A stretch of DNA of 64,000 nucleotides, from contig LR990041.1 in NCBI GenBank assembly GCA_905147135.1, positions 19,467,907-19,531,906 of the forward strand, read 5' to 3'. Below, one piece after another: positions 35,441 through 48,009 of the stretch. The notes below the pieces were generated by a model. It was given only the letters and a program-made list of their open reading frames with translations. It did not search any database and was not told where the DNA came from. How positions within the stretch are numbered: the first letter of the stretch is position 1; every line of letters begins with the position of its first letter. This stretch comes from Blastobasis lacticolella. Its lineage: Eukaryota; Arthropoda; Insecta; Lepidoptera; Blastobasidae. Both the position numbers and the translations under genes were made by a program.

Positions 35441-36990
35441 CGTCACGACTGGTTTTGGGTTTTAATTTTTGAACGAGACGAGGTTGCTGATAGCGATGTG
35501 TGAAATTGTCTATTCAAAGCGGGATAATTTGTTGTGCGATTTGGAGCTTACTAATTTGTAGAAAATGTAGTGTATGAATTACGTTGTCATATTACGAATC
35601 GAAATTAATAAACTGTTTGAATAAACCATAGTTCAGAAAAGATAAAATAAAATAAGTATTTTGGTCTAAGGAAATGGCATCTATTTTTTTTTCCTAATTT
35701 CATCAGAATTATTTTTTAGATTTTAATAAAGCTTAAGTTTGAGAAAATAATCCACTGTATAAACGCAAAGAGAGTTTGACGTACAATAGAATTTGCGTAG
35801 CGCTGACCGTAGCGTCGTAGCTGTGGCGTAGCTATCGTTATTCATAGGTGCGAACCAATCTAGCGACTCGAGCCGTATTACAAAGGATTAGTCGACAATA
35901 TCTGAATGTATATGTAACATTTTCACTGTGCCGTGCTATTATGACATCAATGATATGAATCCCCATATCGCTTGCACGTTTGTAAGTGTATTCGCCCAAA
36001 ATTAAGAATAAGTAATTTGATAGTATTGAAAAATAAAATAAATGAAGAGGGTTTGGAACAAACCAGCGTATTTATGCTTGTAGCAAAACCGCCGATTTTT
36101 CAAGCGAAAGTTATATAATTCGTACAAAATTAGATACGTCCATGGGCAACGGTAACTCTTTACTTACTATCAGGCGACGCCTACGCATGTTTGCCACCGT
36201 AGTGGTGCAAAAAAAAGTTCATGGAAAGCCCACGACTATTCTCGGCACACATACCATTAACATTGATAGGTAATATCGAGTATTGGGGCGCGGCGGAGGC
36301 GGATGAAGATATCGTTTATTTCGGAAATCCTTCCCGCGGTGGCTCTCGCGGCTCTCACCTTTTGACGAGCGGGATGATCGATGGCTCGCCGCTCCGTGGC
36401 CGCCCGGCGAGCCTCCGCCCTGGACCCAAACCTCATGAAAATAAGAACTAAACTGCACTGCTTACATGCGCCGGTGGCAGCTAGATGCAGACCACAGAAC
36501 CTCCATTAAATCAATCGAAACTGCTTCTTTTATCACCTACCTCCATTGCCGCTGCCATTCGCTAGCCTATTACTTTACATTGTCTGTAACGCAATGTTAA
36601 TTAAAGAAACAAATTCTCTTTTTCAAGATTTATTATTTTAGGGAAAGAAGATTTTTCGATAACAACCTTAATTGGTAGGAAAAGAAGATATATACTAATA
36701 CTAATATTTCTTTCTCTTTTGTATTATTACGTTGGATATTATGAACGAAAATACGGATGTTGAAGATGTAAGGATTCCTTTTAATTATTTTTGTACGAAG
36801 CATTTGAAAAAGCAAACGAGGAAATTACTAAATTTGCTCTTGATATATAATAAGTACTGTGCCGTATGGGAATCAAATTGGTACACTGTTTCTATGCCTG
36901 ATAAAAATTTAGTGTACATTTTTATGGATAAAGTTGGCCTTTATCAATCAGGAGTTTTACACAAAGTTTTTCAATACACTTGTGAATAGA
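35441..36990. other. Non-coding, no gene seen
   Basis: AT-rich. A family D/E-type fragment is at 36136-36210. A minus-strand segment at about 36355-36425 has an acceptor-like and a donor-like border (TCAAAAG|GTGAGA) and reads QGGGSPGGHGAASHRSSRSS. It could be a 5' exon, but nothing confirms this. Confidence 0.35.
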
Positions 36991-37109
36991 ACTGGAATAT
37001 CGATGTCTACCTTTGTAAATCTGAATACACTTTCAACGCCCACCACGGAGTCTCGCGTGGGACCCTGTCGAATGCCTTCTCGAGGTCGAGGAAGACCGTG
37101 TGCTAGGTT

Positions 37110-37215
37110 TTACGCGCACGTTGCTCTTGGTGTTGCTAATGTCAATAGGCAGTGGTGACCACTTTCCATCAGGTGGTCCGCTTGCCTGTTTGATTACCGT
37201 ATGACATAAAAAAAA
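37110..37215 (+). mobile_element. Poly-A-ended SINE-like repeat (family D) fragment
   Basis: CAATAGGCAGTGGTGACCAC, TTTCCATCAGGTGGTCCGCT, TGATTACCGTATGACATAAA then A run. Matches the end of 3185-3420. Confidence 0.7.
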
Positions 37216-37849
37216 TACGTTGGTATTTTACGTACAACTGTTGAATTACAAATATGGCGTCCAGAGGCCCTAGCAGATCTGTGACTGCGACAACGCTCGC
37301 GCCGCGAGAGAGCGTCTGTTCCTTTTCTCAATACTAAGATGAAAGAGATAGCAATATATATGTCGCGCTTTTTATCGCTTATCGCGCGCGAGAGCAACTT
37401 GTGCTAGCCTCATGTCCGCTAATTTACTAATGGCATGATCGAATTGTAATTTTCAGTTTTACGCGTTTTTGGTATTCTGCTACAATTAAAACTGCCGTTG
37501 AGCTACTATTGCGATCCAATTACAGTTTGATTACAATTTGAACGAACCAAGTAAATTAGCCCACTCGAGGCCTCTGGCATAAATGGCACCATTCTAGTAA
37601 ACCGGAATCCTTTATTTTATGTAAAAGTGATGGTCTCATCTACCGATTCTTATGCTACCTATTAAAATACAAGTGATTATTTAGAAAGTTTTTGTACCTA
37701 CTTCATAATTATGAAGTTCGACTGATAATAAAATTAACGTAGATAGGTACACTAGGTACACGTAGGTATCTCATATTTAATCGATTTAATTGGGGCTGAT
37801 TTGATTTATCTCTGCGTCAATGTTAATTAAAATTATTGATCTGCAATAA

Positions 37850-37970
37850 TGTAGCTGCTGCTCCACTGTAATTACCCGATCTGCCAAATCCTGGATCATG
37901 GTCAAGGCGAACCCCGGGCCCTCGTGCGCGAGCGCACAACCGGGACATTAACGCCAAGATGATTATTAAT
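37850..37970 (+). mobile_element. SINE (family B) fragment
   Basis: GCTCCACTGTAATTACCCGA, TCTGCCAAATCCTGGATCAT, GGTCAAGGCGAACCCCGGGC, ending ACATTAACGCCAAGATGATT. Confidence 0.7.
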
Positions 37971-38114
37971 GTAGCTGCTGTTACTTTAATCTCGCAACAT
38001 TCACAATATTTGCAACGTTAGCAGAGACGTGGGGTGTTGAAATGATGCAGCGTTACGCACCAACGAAATTCGTTATCGACGAAAATGCACATACAATTTC
38101 TAAACCTCTCACTC

Positions 38115-38300
38115 CTGTTGCGCTACTAATTGGACTTTGGACTATGACATGGGATCGTTCACGAGGTATATTAGAAGTCGCTTCAGAGGCGGGCAACGCA
38201 TTGGTGACTCCCTTGGTGCTGCTGATGTGCATAAGCGGCGGTGACCACTTTCCATCAGGTTGCACACTTGGCTGGTTGTCTGTCGTATAAAAAAAAAAAT
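38115..38300 (+). mobile_element. Poly-A-ended SINE-like repeat (family D)
   Basis: GGACTTTGGACTATGACATG, GGGCAACGCATTGGTGACTC, GGCGGTGACCACTTTCCATC, ending TGTCGTATAAAAAAAAAA. The region near 21010-21080 has a related TTTGGACTATGACATGAGAT block. Confidence 0.7.
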
Positions 38301-39760
38301 GATAGCTAGCCAGACCAATATGTTCGGGTTGATCCACTGCAACGGTATTTGTACGGTCGCGCTCAGTGCATTACCACCTTAATTTCATATTCCTGTTAAA
38401 AAAGGTTTTATAGCATGTAGCATACCGTTCGAAAGGGAATAGAATAGATAATATTTTGAAATTAAAATAATATAAAAATGGCTTGCTTTTTTTATTACAA
38501 TTCAAAATGTATGTGCCGGGATAGCTAATGGGCCCTTCTTTAAGCCAATTCTAGTGGCAGTAACTACAAAAGATTTATTTCTTAAAGTCCTAATGCACTT
38601 ATGAGCGCGCCTGTACGACGCGATGGCTGGCTCTGCCGTGCTGCCTTTCAAATCCCGTACGGCGAAATTTTCATTCCATTGTTTTCGATTACTTTGCGAA
38701 CTTACCAGCAATGTACAAGGAAATATACCTACGTATGTACTAACCTAATTAGTAGTGAAGTAAATACATAACTGCGAATGTTGAAACGTTGCCACGGGGG
38801 CTGATGGGTTCGTTGTTACAACAAGCAGGCACGTGGATTTTTTTTCTTCGTACGAGGAAATTCGTGCAGCCTTGAATACAAGTAATAAACGCGGCAAGTT
38901 CTTTATCGAAAAGCTCAAAGGACTCGATCCATCCACAGCATTGTTTGTCTTGCGAAATAAAAAAAAAAACATTCTCCAGTGACGATGTCAAAGGGCGCCT
39001 TCGCGTGAGGGAAGAATCGACGCGTACAAAAAATTGGGGAAGAGATTGCACACACAGTTAAAGAGCATGCATTTTTATATCAGTGAGTGTTTCTACCCGT
39101 GACCGGAACGGGCGGGGCGCGGGGGCAGGGCACGCTATCATGCCGAAAATACTACATTCACCCTCCCATATTCCATGAATGTTTCATATCCCTCTCTTCA
39201 TATCCGTACCGTCTGATTTGTTGACAGTCTTTCCTACGTCCGTACTAGGGTATTCTAATAACCGGTAAATAAGGGCTGTCTGCCGGGAGAGGTTTATCGA
39301 CGTAGAAAAGATTTAGGGCGATCGCGATTGCCTAGCCAACTTATAGGACAAACGACATAATTGTTTCAGTAAATCCTCGGTTAAGGTAGCAAGACGAGGT
39401 GGAACGTAAATCTTTTCCTTAAAATCTGTAGATACTAGGGGTGGCTTGCACCACATTCTTAATAGAATTCAAGCTTAAATAAGCTTCATACAAAATGATG
39501 TAATGTCATTCATAAATGTCTTTAAGAAATTGGTGCAAGTCGGGCTAAGTATCTATCTATATATATTCAGCTATAATACATAGGACGCTGTACTAGTACA
39601 TAGTTTTTTGTTCACGAATTTAATTAAAGTTAAACGAATAACTCCCGTAATATAAGTTACACATTAAGCGTAAATAGGCATTCAAATTTGTGGTTTTTAC
39701 AAGGATATTTGTAAGTATGTAGATGTGCAACAAATTGTTAACGAAATGATAATTAAAGAT
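38301..39760. other. Non-coding, no gene seen
   Basis: AT-rich DNA without recognisable coding, RNA or repeat structure that I could support. Confidence 0.4.
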
Positions 39761-39764
39761 GGTT

Positions 39765-40025
39765 CGGACAACTCAGCCTATATGACCAATAACGTTCATA
39801 TTAATTCGAAAGCTTTTTTCATTTTCTACAACTTTTGCTACGGCGACAACTTTCGAATCGCTGTAGGAAAAAAAGTTACGGCCAATTAAAATAAACTCAT
39901 TTTGTACTGGACAAATCAGCCAACATGATCAATAACGTTAAGTAATATATAATTGGAAACGACTATTAATTTTCTATAACTTTTACAACAGCGACAACTC
40001 TCCTATGGCTGTGGAAAAAATCTCA
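39765..40025. repeat. Diverged direct duplication, about 130-bp unit
   Basis: Two successive segments share, in order, ACTCAGCC/AATCAGCC, TGA(C/T)CAATAACGTT, TTTTCTA(C/T)AACTTTT, GCGACAACT and a GG(A)AAAAAA block. Spacing is about 130 bp. No coding potential. Confidence 0.65.
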
Positions 40026-40199
40026 ACCCGCGCAATCGCAACTCAATTCGGGCCCTTTCCGAATTATCGAAAAAAAAACGGGACAGGTACGGCTTAAGTA
40101 GCAAACGTATGCCGTATCGGGCTCGTTTTTAAGGGTTGCGAAGGTCAAATACGACAGCCCGTAGACTACGAGACGTAATACGGCAACTCCATATACATA

Positions 40200-40290
40200 C
40201 TACTAAGGTGGCAAACAAACGGCCCGCCTGATGGTAAGCAGTCGCCGCAACCAATGGACGTTTACAATACCAGGGGCATCACACACATAA
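40200..40290. mobile_element. Family D SINE fragment
   Basis: ACTAAGGTGGCAAACAAACG, GCCTGATGGTAAGCAGTCGC, GGACGTTTACAATACCAGGG. Confidence 0.6.
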
Positions 40291-40558
40291 AAACCTTTTC
40301 ACCTCTTTCTTGAGGAACTCTATGTTGTACTCTCCAGGGAATACATCTTCAGGTAGTTCGTTCCAACCTTAGTGTGTGTGCTAAATAACATAGCTAGTAT
40401 ACCGTGGCTGGTCTATAGGCAGCGCGCATATACCTCTGCATGCAGGAGGTTTTGCATCGCAGCGTGCGGCTGAATAATGCACCGGCCAGCGCTGCCGCTC
40501 CTAAATTTATCATACTTGGCCGCGGGGGCCAGTACACTCGCGAACAGGAGCTCTTTTT

Positions 40559-40911
40559 TCAAAAGAAATCAACAAAACTTTAGCTGTCAATTCCAGTTAA
40601 CAGACAGTTCCAGTTAACAGACAAGTCCCGAGGCCCTATTTTTGACCGCTTGGCTAGAGTCTAACGGTTTTCAATTTAGATTTTCGGAATGAAAAATACA
40701 ATATTTTTAAATAACGTTGGTTAATACCGAAATCGAATTGGTCAAAAATAGGGAAGATCAGCGTCATGCATCAAGATATCGAATTTTTCATGTCGAAAAT
40801 CACAGTTGAATACTGTTCTACTCTAGGTGAGTGGTTAAAAATAGGGCCTCGGGAACTTAGACACCGTTTGTTAACTGGGATTGACAGCTAGTTGTGTTGT
40901 CTTCTTTTGAA
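40559..40911. mobile_element. Foldback MITE with about 90-bp inverted ends
   Basis: The left end reads TTCAAAAGAAATCAACAAAA, then AGCTGTCAATTCCAGTTAAC, and later CCCGAGGCCCTATTTTT. The reverse complement of the right end reads TTCAAAAGAAGACAACACAA, AGCTGTCAATCCCAGTTAAC, then CCCGAGGCCCTATTTTT. A short internal duplication (CAGTTAACAGACA) lengthens the left arm. The GGCCCTATTTTT motif also occurs in segments near 21700, 21990, 25840, 46800, 57880 and 61970. Confidence 0.85.
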
Positions 40912-41448
40912 ATGTTTGCAGAATAGCGCTTTATATGTTAATGTTTTACTTTGTATTTTATTACGTAGGTTAACTGCCTAACAGCTCTAATTAGTTTATA
41001 AACTGCTACAAGAAAAGAATTTACATATTCATCTTCATAAGCAGCCCTATAATTAACTTTAGCTTCAACGTCTATAATAATATGATTATGCAAAGATTCT
41101 AGATAGTAGATAGAAATATTGTAGACTTGTATGATTTCAAATAAATGTTCCTCATAAATTTTGAAATTTCAATATCATGTCACTTTTAAATACGTAAAGT
41201 AGGGCAGGGTAGGGTATGCATTTTGTGCACGCCTGTACTCCATCTTAATTTATATAATGCCTTTTCCCTACCTGAACGTCTATTTACATGCAGAATATCC
41301 GCAATTTGCTAGTATTCACTACGTCAAGATCTATTTTATATGGGACAATTAATAATAGAAATGGACGGGTTAAAATTATTATCTACTAAACTCCTGTATG
41401 AGAATAGTCTTGCATATATACCACTAGAGGACGCGTCAGTCGACAGCA

Positions 41449-41474
41449 GTGGTGGTGGTGGTGGTGGTGGTGGT
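41449..41474. repeat. (GGT)n microsatellite
   Basis: About eight to nine tandem GGT units. Confidence 0.9.
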
Positions 41475-41757
41475 ATTCGTGGAGTGACGTATCTGTGATG
41501 TCTGTGTTGACGAGCTATCATGAGCAACGTGAATGTGATAAACTGGATATCCTACAAACGGAGCATTAGGTCAATCTGGTCTAGGTACGGCCGAAAACAG
41601 ATTAGCCTTATCTTTTCAGGGGCTTTAATCTGTAATTTAACGCGTAAATGTATGTGACGCGGTTTATTGAAGCCCCTGCGTAGTCTGTTTGTTCGACTAT
41701 ACCCACTGTCCTTACTAACGGTCAAAGCTAGTTAGGTATCTTGTAAAACTATTACTA

Positions 41758-41955
41758 AACTAGCGACCCACCCCGGCTTCGCACGGGTAGTAACCTTAAC
41801 ACATTATACACCTAAACCTTCCATTGGTGTCAATCAATCCAATCACTCTATCCATTGGTAAACCGCATGAAAATCCGTTTAGTAGTTTTTGAGATTATCG
41901 CGAACAGACAGACAGACGGGGCGTGGGACTTTGTTTTATAAATATGTAGTGATAA
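41758..41955 (+). mobile_element. Short interspersed repeat with CTAGCGACCCACCCCGGCTT end
   Basis: It starts with the very common lepidopteran block CTAGCGACCCACCCCGGCTTC GCACGGG, contains AACCGCATGAAAATCCGTTT and GAACAGACAGACAGACGGGG, and ends with ACTTTGTTTTATAAATATGT. A fragment of the same end, inverted, is at 63545-63575. Confidence 0.7.
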
Positions 41956-41968
41956 ATAAAATAAATAA

Positions 41969-42216
41969 TAAAATCGTGGACAAATTCACACAGCGCCATC
42001 TAGCCCCAAAGTAAGCAAAGCTTGTGTTATGGGTGCTAGATAACTGATAAACTACTTATATACTTTTTTTTTAAATATATACTTATTATACAAAGAACAA
42101 CCAGACCCGTAACAGAAATTAAAATTCATCATTTCAATTTCTGCCCGGCCGGGAATCGAACCCGGGACCTCTTGCGTGGCAGACGGCATGTAGACCACTG
42201 AACCACTCAGGTCGTC
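41969..42216 (-). mobile_element. tRNA-derived SINE (family A), copy 3
   Basis: Nearly collinear with copy 1: AAATTCACACAGCGCCATCT, CCAGACCCGTAACAGAAAT, then the reverse of the tRNA-like head (GGGAATCGAACCCGGGACCT, ACCACTGAACCACTCAGG). Confidence 0.88.
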
Positions 42217-42769
42217 ACAGTCATAGTGATTGTGATACTGTACTTCAGTGCTACAAAGTGTGACTTTAAATTAATTCTTGATACCGTATGCATGTGCTCG
42301 ATATACCAAACAACTTTTACTATGGCATCAACACTGTAATCGCAGAATACTGAAAAAATTCATTTCTAAACATTTTGGCCGAATTTGTTTTAAATGTTGT
42401 ATGAAACAGCTGATTTTAGAGTTGGTGTGGTGCTATAGTAAAAGTGGTTTGTTCTTCGTATGAAGAACTAAGTCAAAGTCACCTTATATACAAAAACATG
42501 ATAGAAGAAATGTAAGTATGTAGGTATATTGAAGTAAAGTAGTGTGTTGGTGTCAGCCAACATATTCTCGGATCCACAAGCACCCTCTTTAGTCCAAATA
42601 AGTCCATAAATTATAATATTACAATAGGAGTATAATCAAAAACCGTTGACTAAAAAAACAATTTTTTCAGGAACAATTGAGATAATTAGTTGAGGGATTA
42701 ATAGCCGATGTAATCTGCGGTAATTTTTGAAAAGGTCATTCCGCGATTTAGCGGGTGAAGTTAATTAAT

Positions 42770-42842
42770 GGCGCTGGAGGGGCGCGGGAGAGCGCGGGAG
42801 GGCGCGGGAGAGGCGCGGGAGGGGCGTCCGTACGGACGGACG
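42770..42842. repeat. G-rich degenerate tandem repeat
   Basis: Repeats of GCGCGGGAGAG / GCGCGGGAGGG, four to five units of about 11 bp, then a CCGTACGGACGG palindrome. Confidence 0.75.
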
Positions 42843-43942
42843 ACATCGAATTTGTTCCACAGCCAGCGGGCCCGCGATAAACGACAGAAACTCATTCAAC
42901 AGCCATTCATCATCGTATCTCGAACCACGCTCACGGAAAACGTTTGCTATTTATGAAAAAGTTCGCTTCCGTTTGTTATCTTAATGACGTAGGTGCCGTG
43001 GAAGTCAGGCTGGGTGACGCTCGTGCTATATATTGCTGCGTATTTACATATTGTAGCATAAAAAAGAAAAATGTTTAATGTTGATAGTATTTTTACGGGC
43101 TTTGCCCCACCACACATATCCACAGGTACTGAGTTTTGACACACAGGCGCGACCGAGGACAAACTAATACTGTCTTGGAACCCGCAACAAATTGAATTAA
43201 GAAGTAATAGGAGTAGGAAATATAGTGTTCCGACCTCCTCCCTTAAACAGCGGAGACGATATGCGCTGTATTATAGGCGTTGTAATCAAAAGTGTAATGT
43301 TTATAGTATACTACATATAGACCTATGAACAAAAATAGTTTAAAAATACTTATAATGAGCAAAAGAAGAAATTGCTGTTGCAAATTACACAGAAAATGGT
43401 TTTATGGGTTCCGCTTCCCTCGACAAAAGTACCGCATGAAAACATCTTATATAAAAAAGTGTTGAAAGCCAAATAATACGGGAGTTAATACAAGTATCGA
43501 AATATCTTCATAGGAGTTTATATAGTCTAGAAAATATAAAATTCAAACTCACGCAAGTTCAAAAGGCCTGCCTAATCGATCGATAAGGTGGTTCTGGAAA
43601 ATTAATTAGACAGAGCTTAGACTTAGCTGCTATGTAGGATATTAAAGTTGATTTGGGTTCTAGAAGGTAGTGTTGCAGCGTCAAAGTGAATTTCAAATAT
43701 CTAAAATAGGTTAAATTTTGAGGTAAAACTATCTCAGAAACAGGTTCATTCAGACTCGGCGTCATTCGCTATGATGATTGTGCAATATGATTTGCAATGA
43801 CATGTCTAATAGAAAATTACTGTCGTCCAAGTATAAAATAGTATAAATAAATTTATACAATTGCATAATACATTTTAAAGGAATATAAAAATGTAAAAAA
43901 ACCACATGACAATATATTTTCATAATGAGCTGTGACTGCCCA

Positions 43943-43980
43943 GAATTTTCTTTGCTTAGTGAGCTAAGCAGAGAAAATTC
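43943..43980. repeat. Hairpin, 17-bp arms
   Basis: GAATTTTCTTTGCTTAG at 43943-43959 pairs with CTAAGCAGAGAAAATTC at 43964-43980 with one mismatch and a 4-nt loop. Confidence 0.85.
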
Positions 43981-44424
43981 GAAAATAGAGTCTAGGAAAA
44001 AAACCTTATACGAAGAAAATAGACATCGAACCATTAAAACTACGTAGAAGCAAAAAATGAAAGGACAAGGAACATTGTAGCGACTACGCTACAATATATA
44101 TGTATGTAGGAGCGGCGGTGGCCTAACCTACTTTTTTATATATTTTGTGTACTTAGGTACATAGTACTACTGACTGTTGACTACATAAATGATTAACTTG
44201 ACAACATTAAAAATTGGGCGCCGAATAAGGCCCACATTATTAAAAACAAAATTAATGGTTAATGGCTTTCTATAGCAATGATTTAAACAAAGCAGTTAAA
44301 TTAAAAAAAACACAGAGCGCCGTTCGATGGCGTTGTTTTATGATTTTATTATTTTTATTTTTCGCATTGTTTTTAGAAATCTATTTCACGCTCATATCAT
44401 CACAACCCGTTTCTCGGCCTACGG

Positions 44425-44525
44425 AAACTCTAGAACTTTTGCTTCGAAAACATTAGTCGCCTTGCACGACATAAACGAGTGTTGGGTTGGTGCTATTCTA
44501 CTCCGCCGGACACCACATGGCAGTT
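44425..44525 (+). mobile_element. Family F repeat fragment
   Basis: AAACATTAGTCGCCTTGCAC, GGGTTGGTGCTATTCTACTC, GGACACCACATGGC, as at 52800-52885 (reverse) and 6470-6560. Confidence 0.6.
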
Positions 44526-44779
44526 GAATAATGAAAAATCCTTAAAAAAATAGCATATAAATTTTCCGGTCTAAGTGCTTGATTAGTATGCCAAAGCGAA
44601 CAATATTTCCCAAGCTTCCAACTTACTTTACAACAAAAAATTTATTCGCCGCGACCCCAACTTTAATTCATAGTTGCATCGCAGCAAGACCGGGGTCCGT
44701 GTACTCAAGGCGATTGGTATTCGGAGAGAGATTGAAAAGTTGTTGGTTTATACTTTAAAGGATTCAGGAAGTTGTCCGG

Positions 44780-44865
44780 GCACGAGCCCCGCGATAAGTT
44801 TGCTGGGGGATCGGCGGCGGCGGCGCGCGCCCGGCCGGATTACCGCGACGCGGCGGCAGGGTTGA
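44780..44865. other. Small CpG-rich block
   Basis: CACGAGCCCCGCGATAAG then GGCGGCGGCGGCGCGCGCCC in AT-rich DNA. No recognised frame. Confidence 0.4.
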
Positions 44866-45329
44866 CAGATGATATTTCTTTAATTTTCCCATTCTACATT
44901 CGTGTTTTAACCCAAAATGATAGACTATAATAAAAACCCCAACCCCTTTAAATAAATAAATAAGTTATTATCAACTGGACGCATTAACACAACATTTAAA
45001 CAAAAAATTACATACGTACATATTTCAATACACAAACAAGTACATATTTATTACAATAATACAATTTAAAATCAAAAATATTATTACATTATTATTACAA
45101 CACTTAAATAACTTTAGGGTTCCGACACTGTAAAGGTATCCAGGGATTAGGATCCTACTTTTTATTTACTTATTCACTAAAAGAATCTAGGACATCGTAA
45201 AACTGTCCTCTATCGACTTAATTTGCTCTGTTAGTTTGCTTATTTTTGTTCTCCCCAATGGTTCCATTTCCCCAAGTTTTCCAATGGAGTGAAATGTTCC
45301 CGCAAAATTGGGGAAAATCACCAATCCGG

Positions 45330-45550
45330 CAACGGTGGGCGGCGGGCGGCCAGGCGTCCGGGCGTCCGGGGCTCCGGGCGGCCCGCGTCGATAACTAGAT
45401 TATTGGAACCGCCGCCGGGTCCGCCGGCACTAACCGACCCTCTACGCGAGTCACTGGACGTTTTATACTCATCCTTATCAACGCTAATGGCTGTTAGTGA
45501 GCCGACAGCGCCAGAGCCGGTTGCCAATATCCGGACACCAAGCGACCGCT
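45330..45550. other. CpG-rich block open on both strands
   Basis: Both strands stay open over about 200 bp. The minus frame (ISVDKDEYKTSSDSRRGSVS, then AGGPGGGSNNLVIDAG) has the composition of a disordered protein segment, but I recognise no family and see no firm splice sites. It could be an unassigned exon or a regulatory CpG block. Confidence 0.3.
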
Positions 45551-46614
45551 AACCTAATGCAGACTTCGCCTTTAAACCGATTAATATTGCGACCGAGTAC
45601 GGGTTCGTGACGTATTTATACTTTGCTGGTATTAAGTATGTTATATAGCCGCGTAGGATGCTTACTTACATATATGGCTAAACAAAAAGCTGGCAAATTG
45701 AGCGCAAATATTCACGAAGCCCTTATCTCTGTGTAATGGAATGAATGGCATGTATAAATTGCCCCGTAGCCGTGCGTCCGTACCGCTAACAATGGGCCAT
45801 TGGGGGGAGCCCCACTAAATTAATTGATTGTTTAGGGATGAGATAAAACATAGTTCAACTACACTATTGTTAACCGATTGTAGTGACGATTGGAGGATCA
45901 AGTTGGTATTCTGTTTTGGTTACGATCGGGAATTATATAATGCTTATAATTTCTTAGTATCTTACTGAAATCCTTTATCAATAAATAAAATATTTTTTCT
46001 AACAATAAAATCTGCACAAAAATATTTCATAAGATTCCATTGGACCGCATTCCCGCTTGCTCGATATCAAAATGCAGAAATATTCCAACGCAGGCGTCAC
46101 GTAACTAAAATACCTAGAATCGAATTTAAAAGGAGTTCAAAAGAGTCGCTTCATTCTTGGAAGTCCAATATCGGAAGCTGGCTGGCGCGTGGCTTTATTG
46201 AATTCTAAATCAGAGCTCTTTAATCAAATGTCTGACATTCTTCGGCAAATTAAACCACACACGGCTCGGCGCACGCCATTGCCTTGCATGGCCAATATAC
46301 CACCCGGAATACCTAAACCAGGACTCATTCGCTAGCGTAAATGTACTAATTAAAAGGCACCTAGCCGCCTCCTGGCGACATTGCTACCCTTATTAAAGTC
46401 CGATACTTCTGCGTGGCGTTAACGAGGGAATTCAGGGAGCAGTAGTAATGGGTGAAAGTCAATGTTTAATGTATAATAAATAATAAATGCTGACTGAAGT
46501 AGAATTTCAGTTTTGATATTTGGATTACTTACGTCTGTGTACGATTAAGGTGAAGCTTGCAGGCGATAAGTCGGTTCGGTAGTCGGACCAAGACGTAAAT
46601 AAATTTTTGTTAAA

Positions 46615-46820
46615 CAAGTTACCTACCACCTAGTAAGACGGTTTTTAATTATGATTTTCGGCATGAAAAATTCGATATTTTGATGCATAATGCTGAATAT
46701 TTATATATTTAAACCGTACTCTTTCGGTGTTGCCAATATGATTAAGAAAGTATTGAATTTTTTATGCCGTAAATCAAAATTTAAATCCGTTGGAATCGGT
46801 GCGAGCGATAGAGCCCCTGG
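46615..46820. mobile_element. Foldback-related repeat (GGCCCTATTTTT family)
   Basis: GGTTTTTAATTATGATTTTC, GGCATGAAAAATTCGATATT, then an inverted TTGAATTTTTTATGCCGTAA segment and a GAGCCCCTGG end. It resembles the interior of 40627-40860 and 57880-58030. Confidence 0.55.
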
Positions 46821-46890
46821 TATGAACATAGTGCTATAAGTTTGGTTGATCGGACAATTGAACCCTACGATTTAAGAATGGTCTAGATAG

Positions 46891-47140
46891 AAAAAAAATA
46901 TTCGTGTACAAATTCACACAGCGCCATCTAGCCCCAAACTAAGCAAAGCTTGTACTATGGGTGCTAGATAATTGATATACTACTTAAATACTTTTAAATA
47001 CATTATTATTATACATATAACACCCAGACCCGTCACAGAAATTAAAATTCATCATTTCAATTTCTGCCCGGCCGGGAATCGAACCCGGGACCTCTTGCGT
47101 GGCAGACCGGCATGTTGACCACTGAACCACTCAGGTCGTC
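46891..47140 (-). mobile_element. tRNA-derived SINE (family A), copy 4
   Basis: AAATTCACACAGCGCCATCT, TGGGTGCTAGATAATTGATA, CCAGACCCGTCACAGAAAT, then the reverse tRNA-like head with GGGAATCGAACCCGGGACCT and GTTGACCACTGAACCACTCA. Confidence 0.88.
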
Positions 47141-48000
47141 AAACAGACTTTTAAGGCTTGACTACTGTCGCTACCTGCAAGTAAATTCTATAACGATTGT
47201 ACAACGAAATTCTATAACGATTGCTATAACGCTTCTTACAAACACTTATTTTTATCAGTGTCTCTGCTGTTGTCTCTAGACTATGATTCTTAGCTCAGCT
47301 TGCATTAAATTCTTAAATACGTTTAGGAATGCCGTTTAACTTTTTTTGTATTAAATTTTTTTGTTCAAGTATCACCGTAAATGCGTTCAAGAATTAGGTG
47401 CTAATGGCTAATGTTTGTAGTTCCGCTTAAAGCCACGGGACTTTAAATATGGAACTAAATTTAACAGACAGCCAACAAGAACAACTCACACCATGGACAG
47501 CAGACTTAAATGGGCCCGGGTTTTAGCCGTAGACTTGCCAACTGATATTTCTAGTTTACAATTTAAATTGAGTTACCTGCAAAGAGTGATTTCCAGCAGA
47601 CTTCCCGGATGTCGCAGCGCCGCGCCGACCCCCACGCTCCCTGCAACAACAAGAAAACTCTTCAATCTTCCCCGTTTTATAATATTGAGGCTTAAAATGA
47701 AAACTTACTCCACAGCGTACTAGTGGTATCGGAAAGTCAAGAGATCTTTGTTGTTTCCACGAGGAAATTTCCCAACCGCATCCGCCTTGGGGATTGTTTT
47801 GTTTTCAGTGTCGAACAGAGAGTGTTTGTTTAATTCTGCCTGCAGGATTAATGCTGTTGTAGCGTACATTTTTTATTATCAAGTAGGGTTAGACTTTAGT
47901 ATAGAAATGTAGATAGATAAAAACTTAAGTAAAAATTCACAAGTGCAGTTTCTCGGCAAGGTCATTGAGGTGTTAGCGAGAGTTTACAATGACGATTCAA
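47141..48000. other. Non-coding, no gene seen
   Basis: No feature supported. The longest frame (from 47493) has no recognisable similarity. Confidence 0.35.
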
Positions 48001-48009
48001 TTCGTTAGC

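Noticed and set aside
36219..36458. Frames of 76-79 codons on both strands as a small gene
   Set aside because: No recognised similarity. The splice-like borders on the minus strand are weak, and the frames are explained by a local GC-rich patch.
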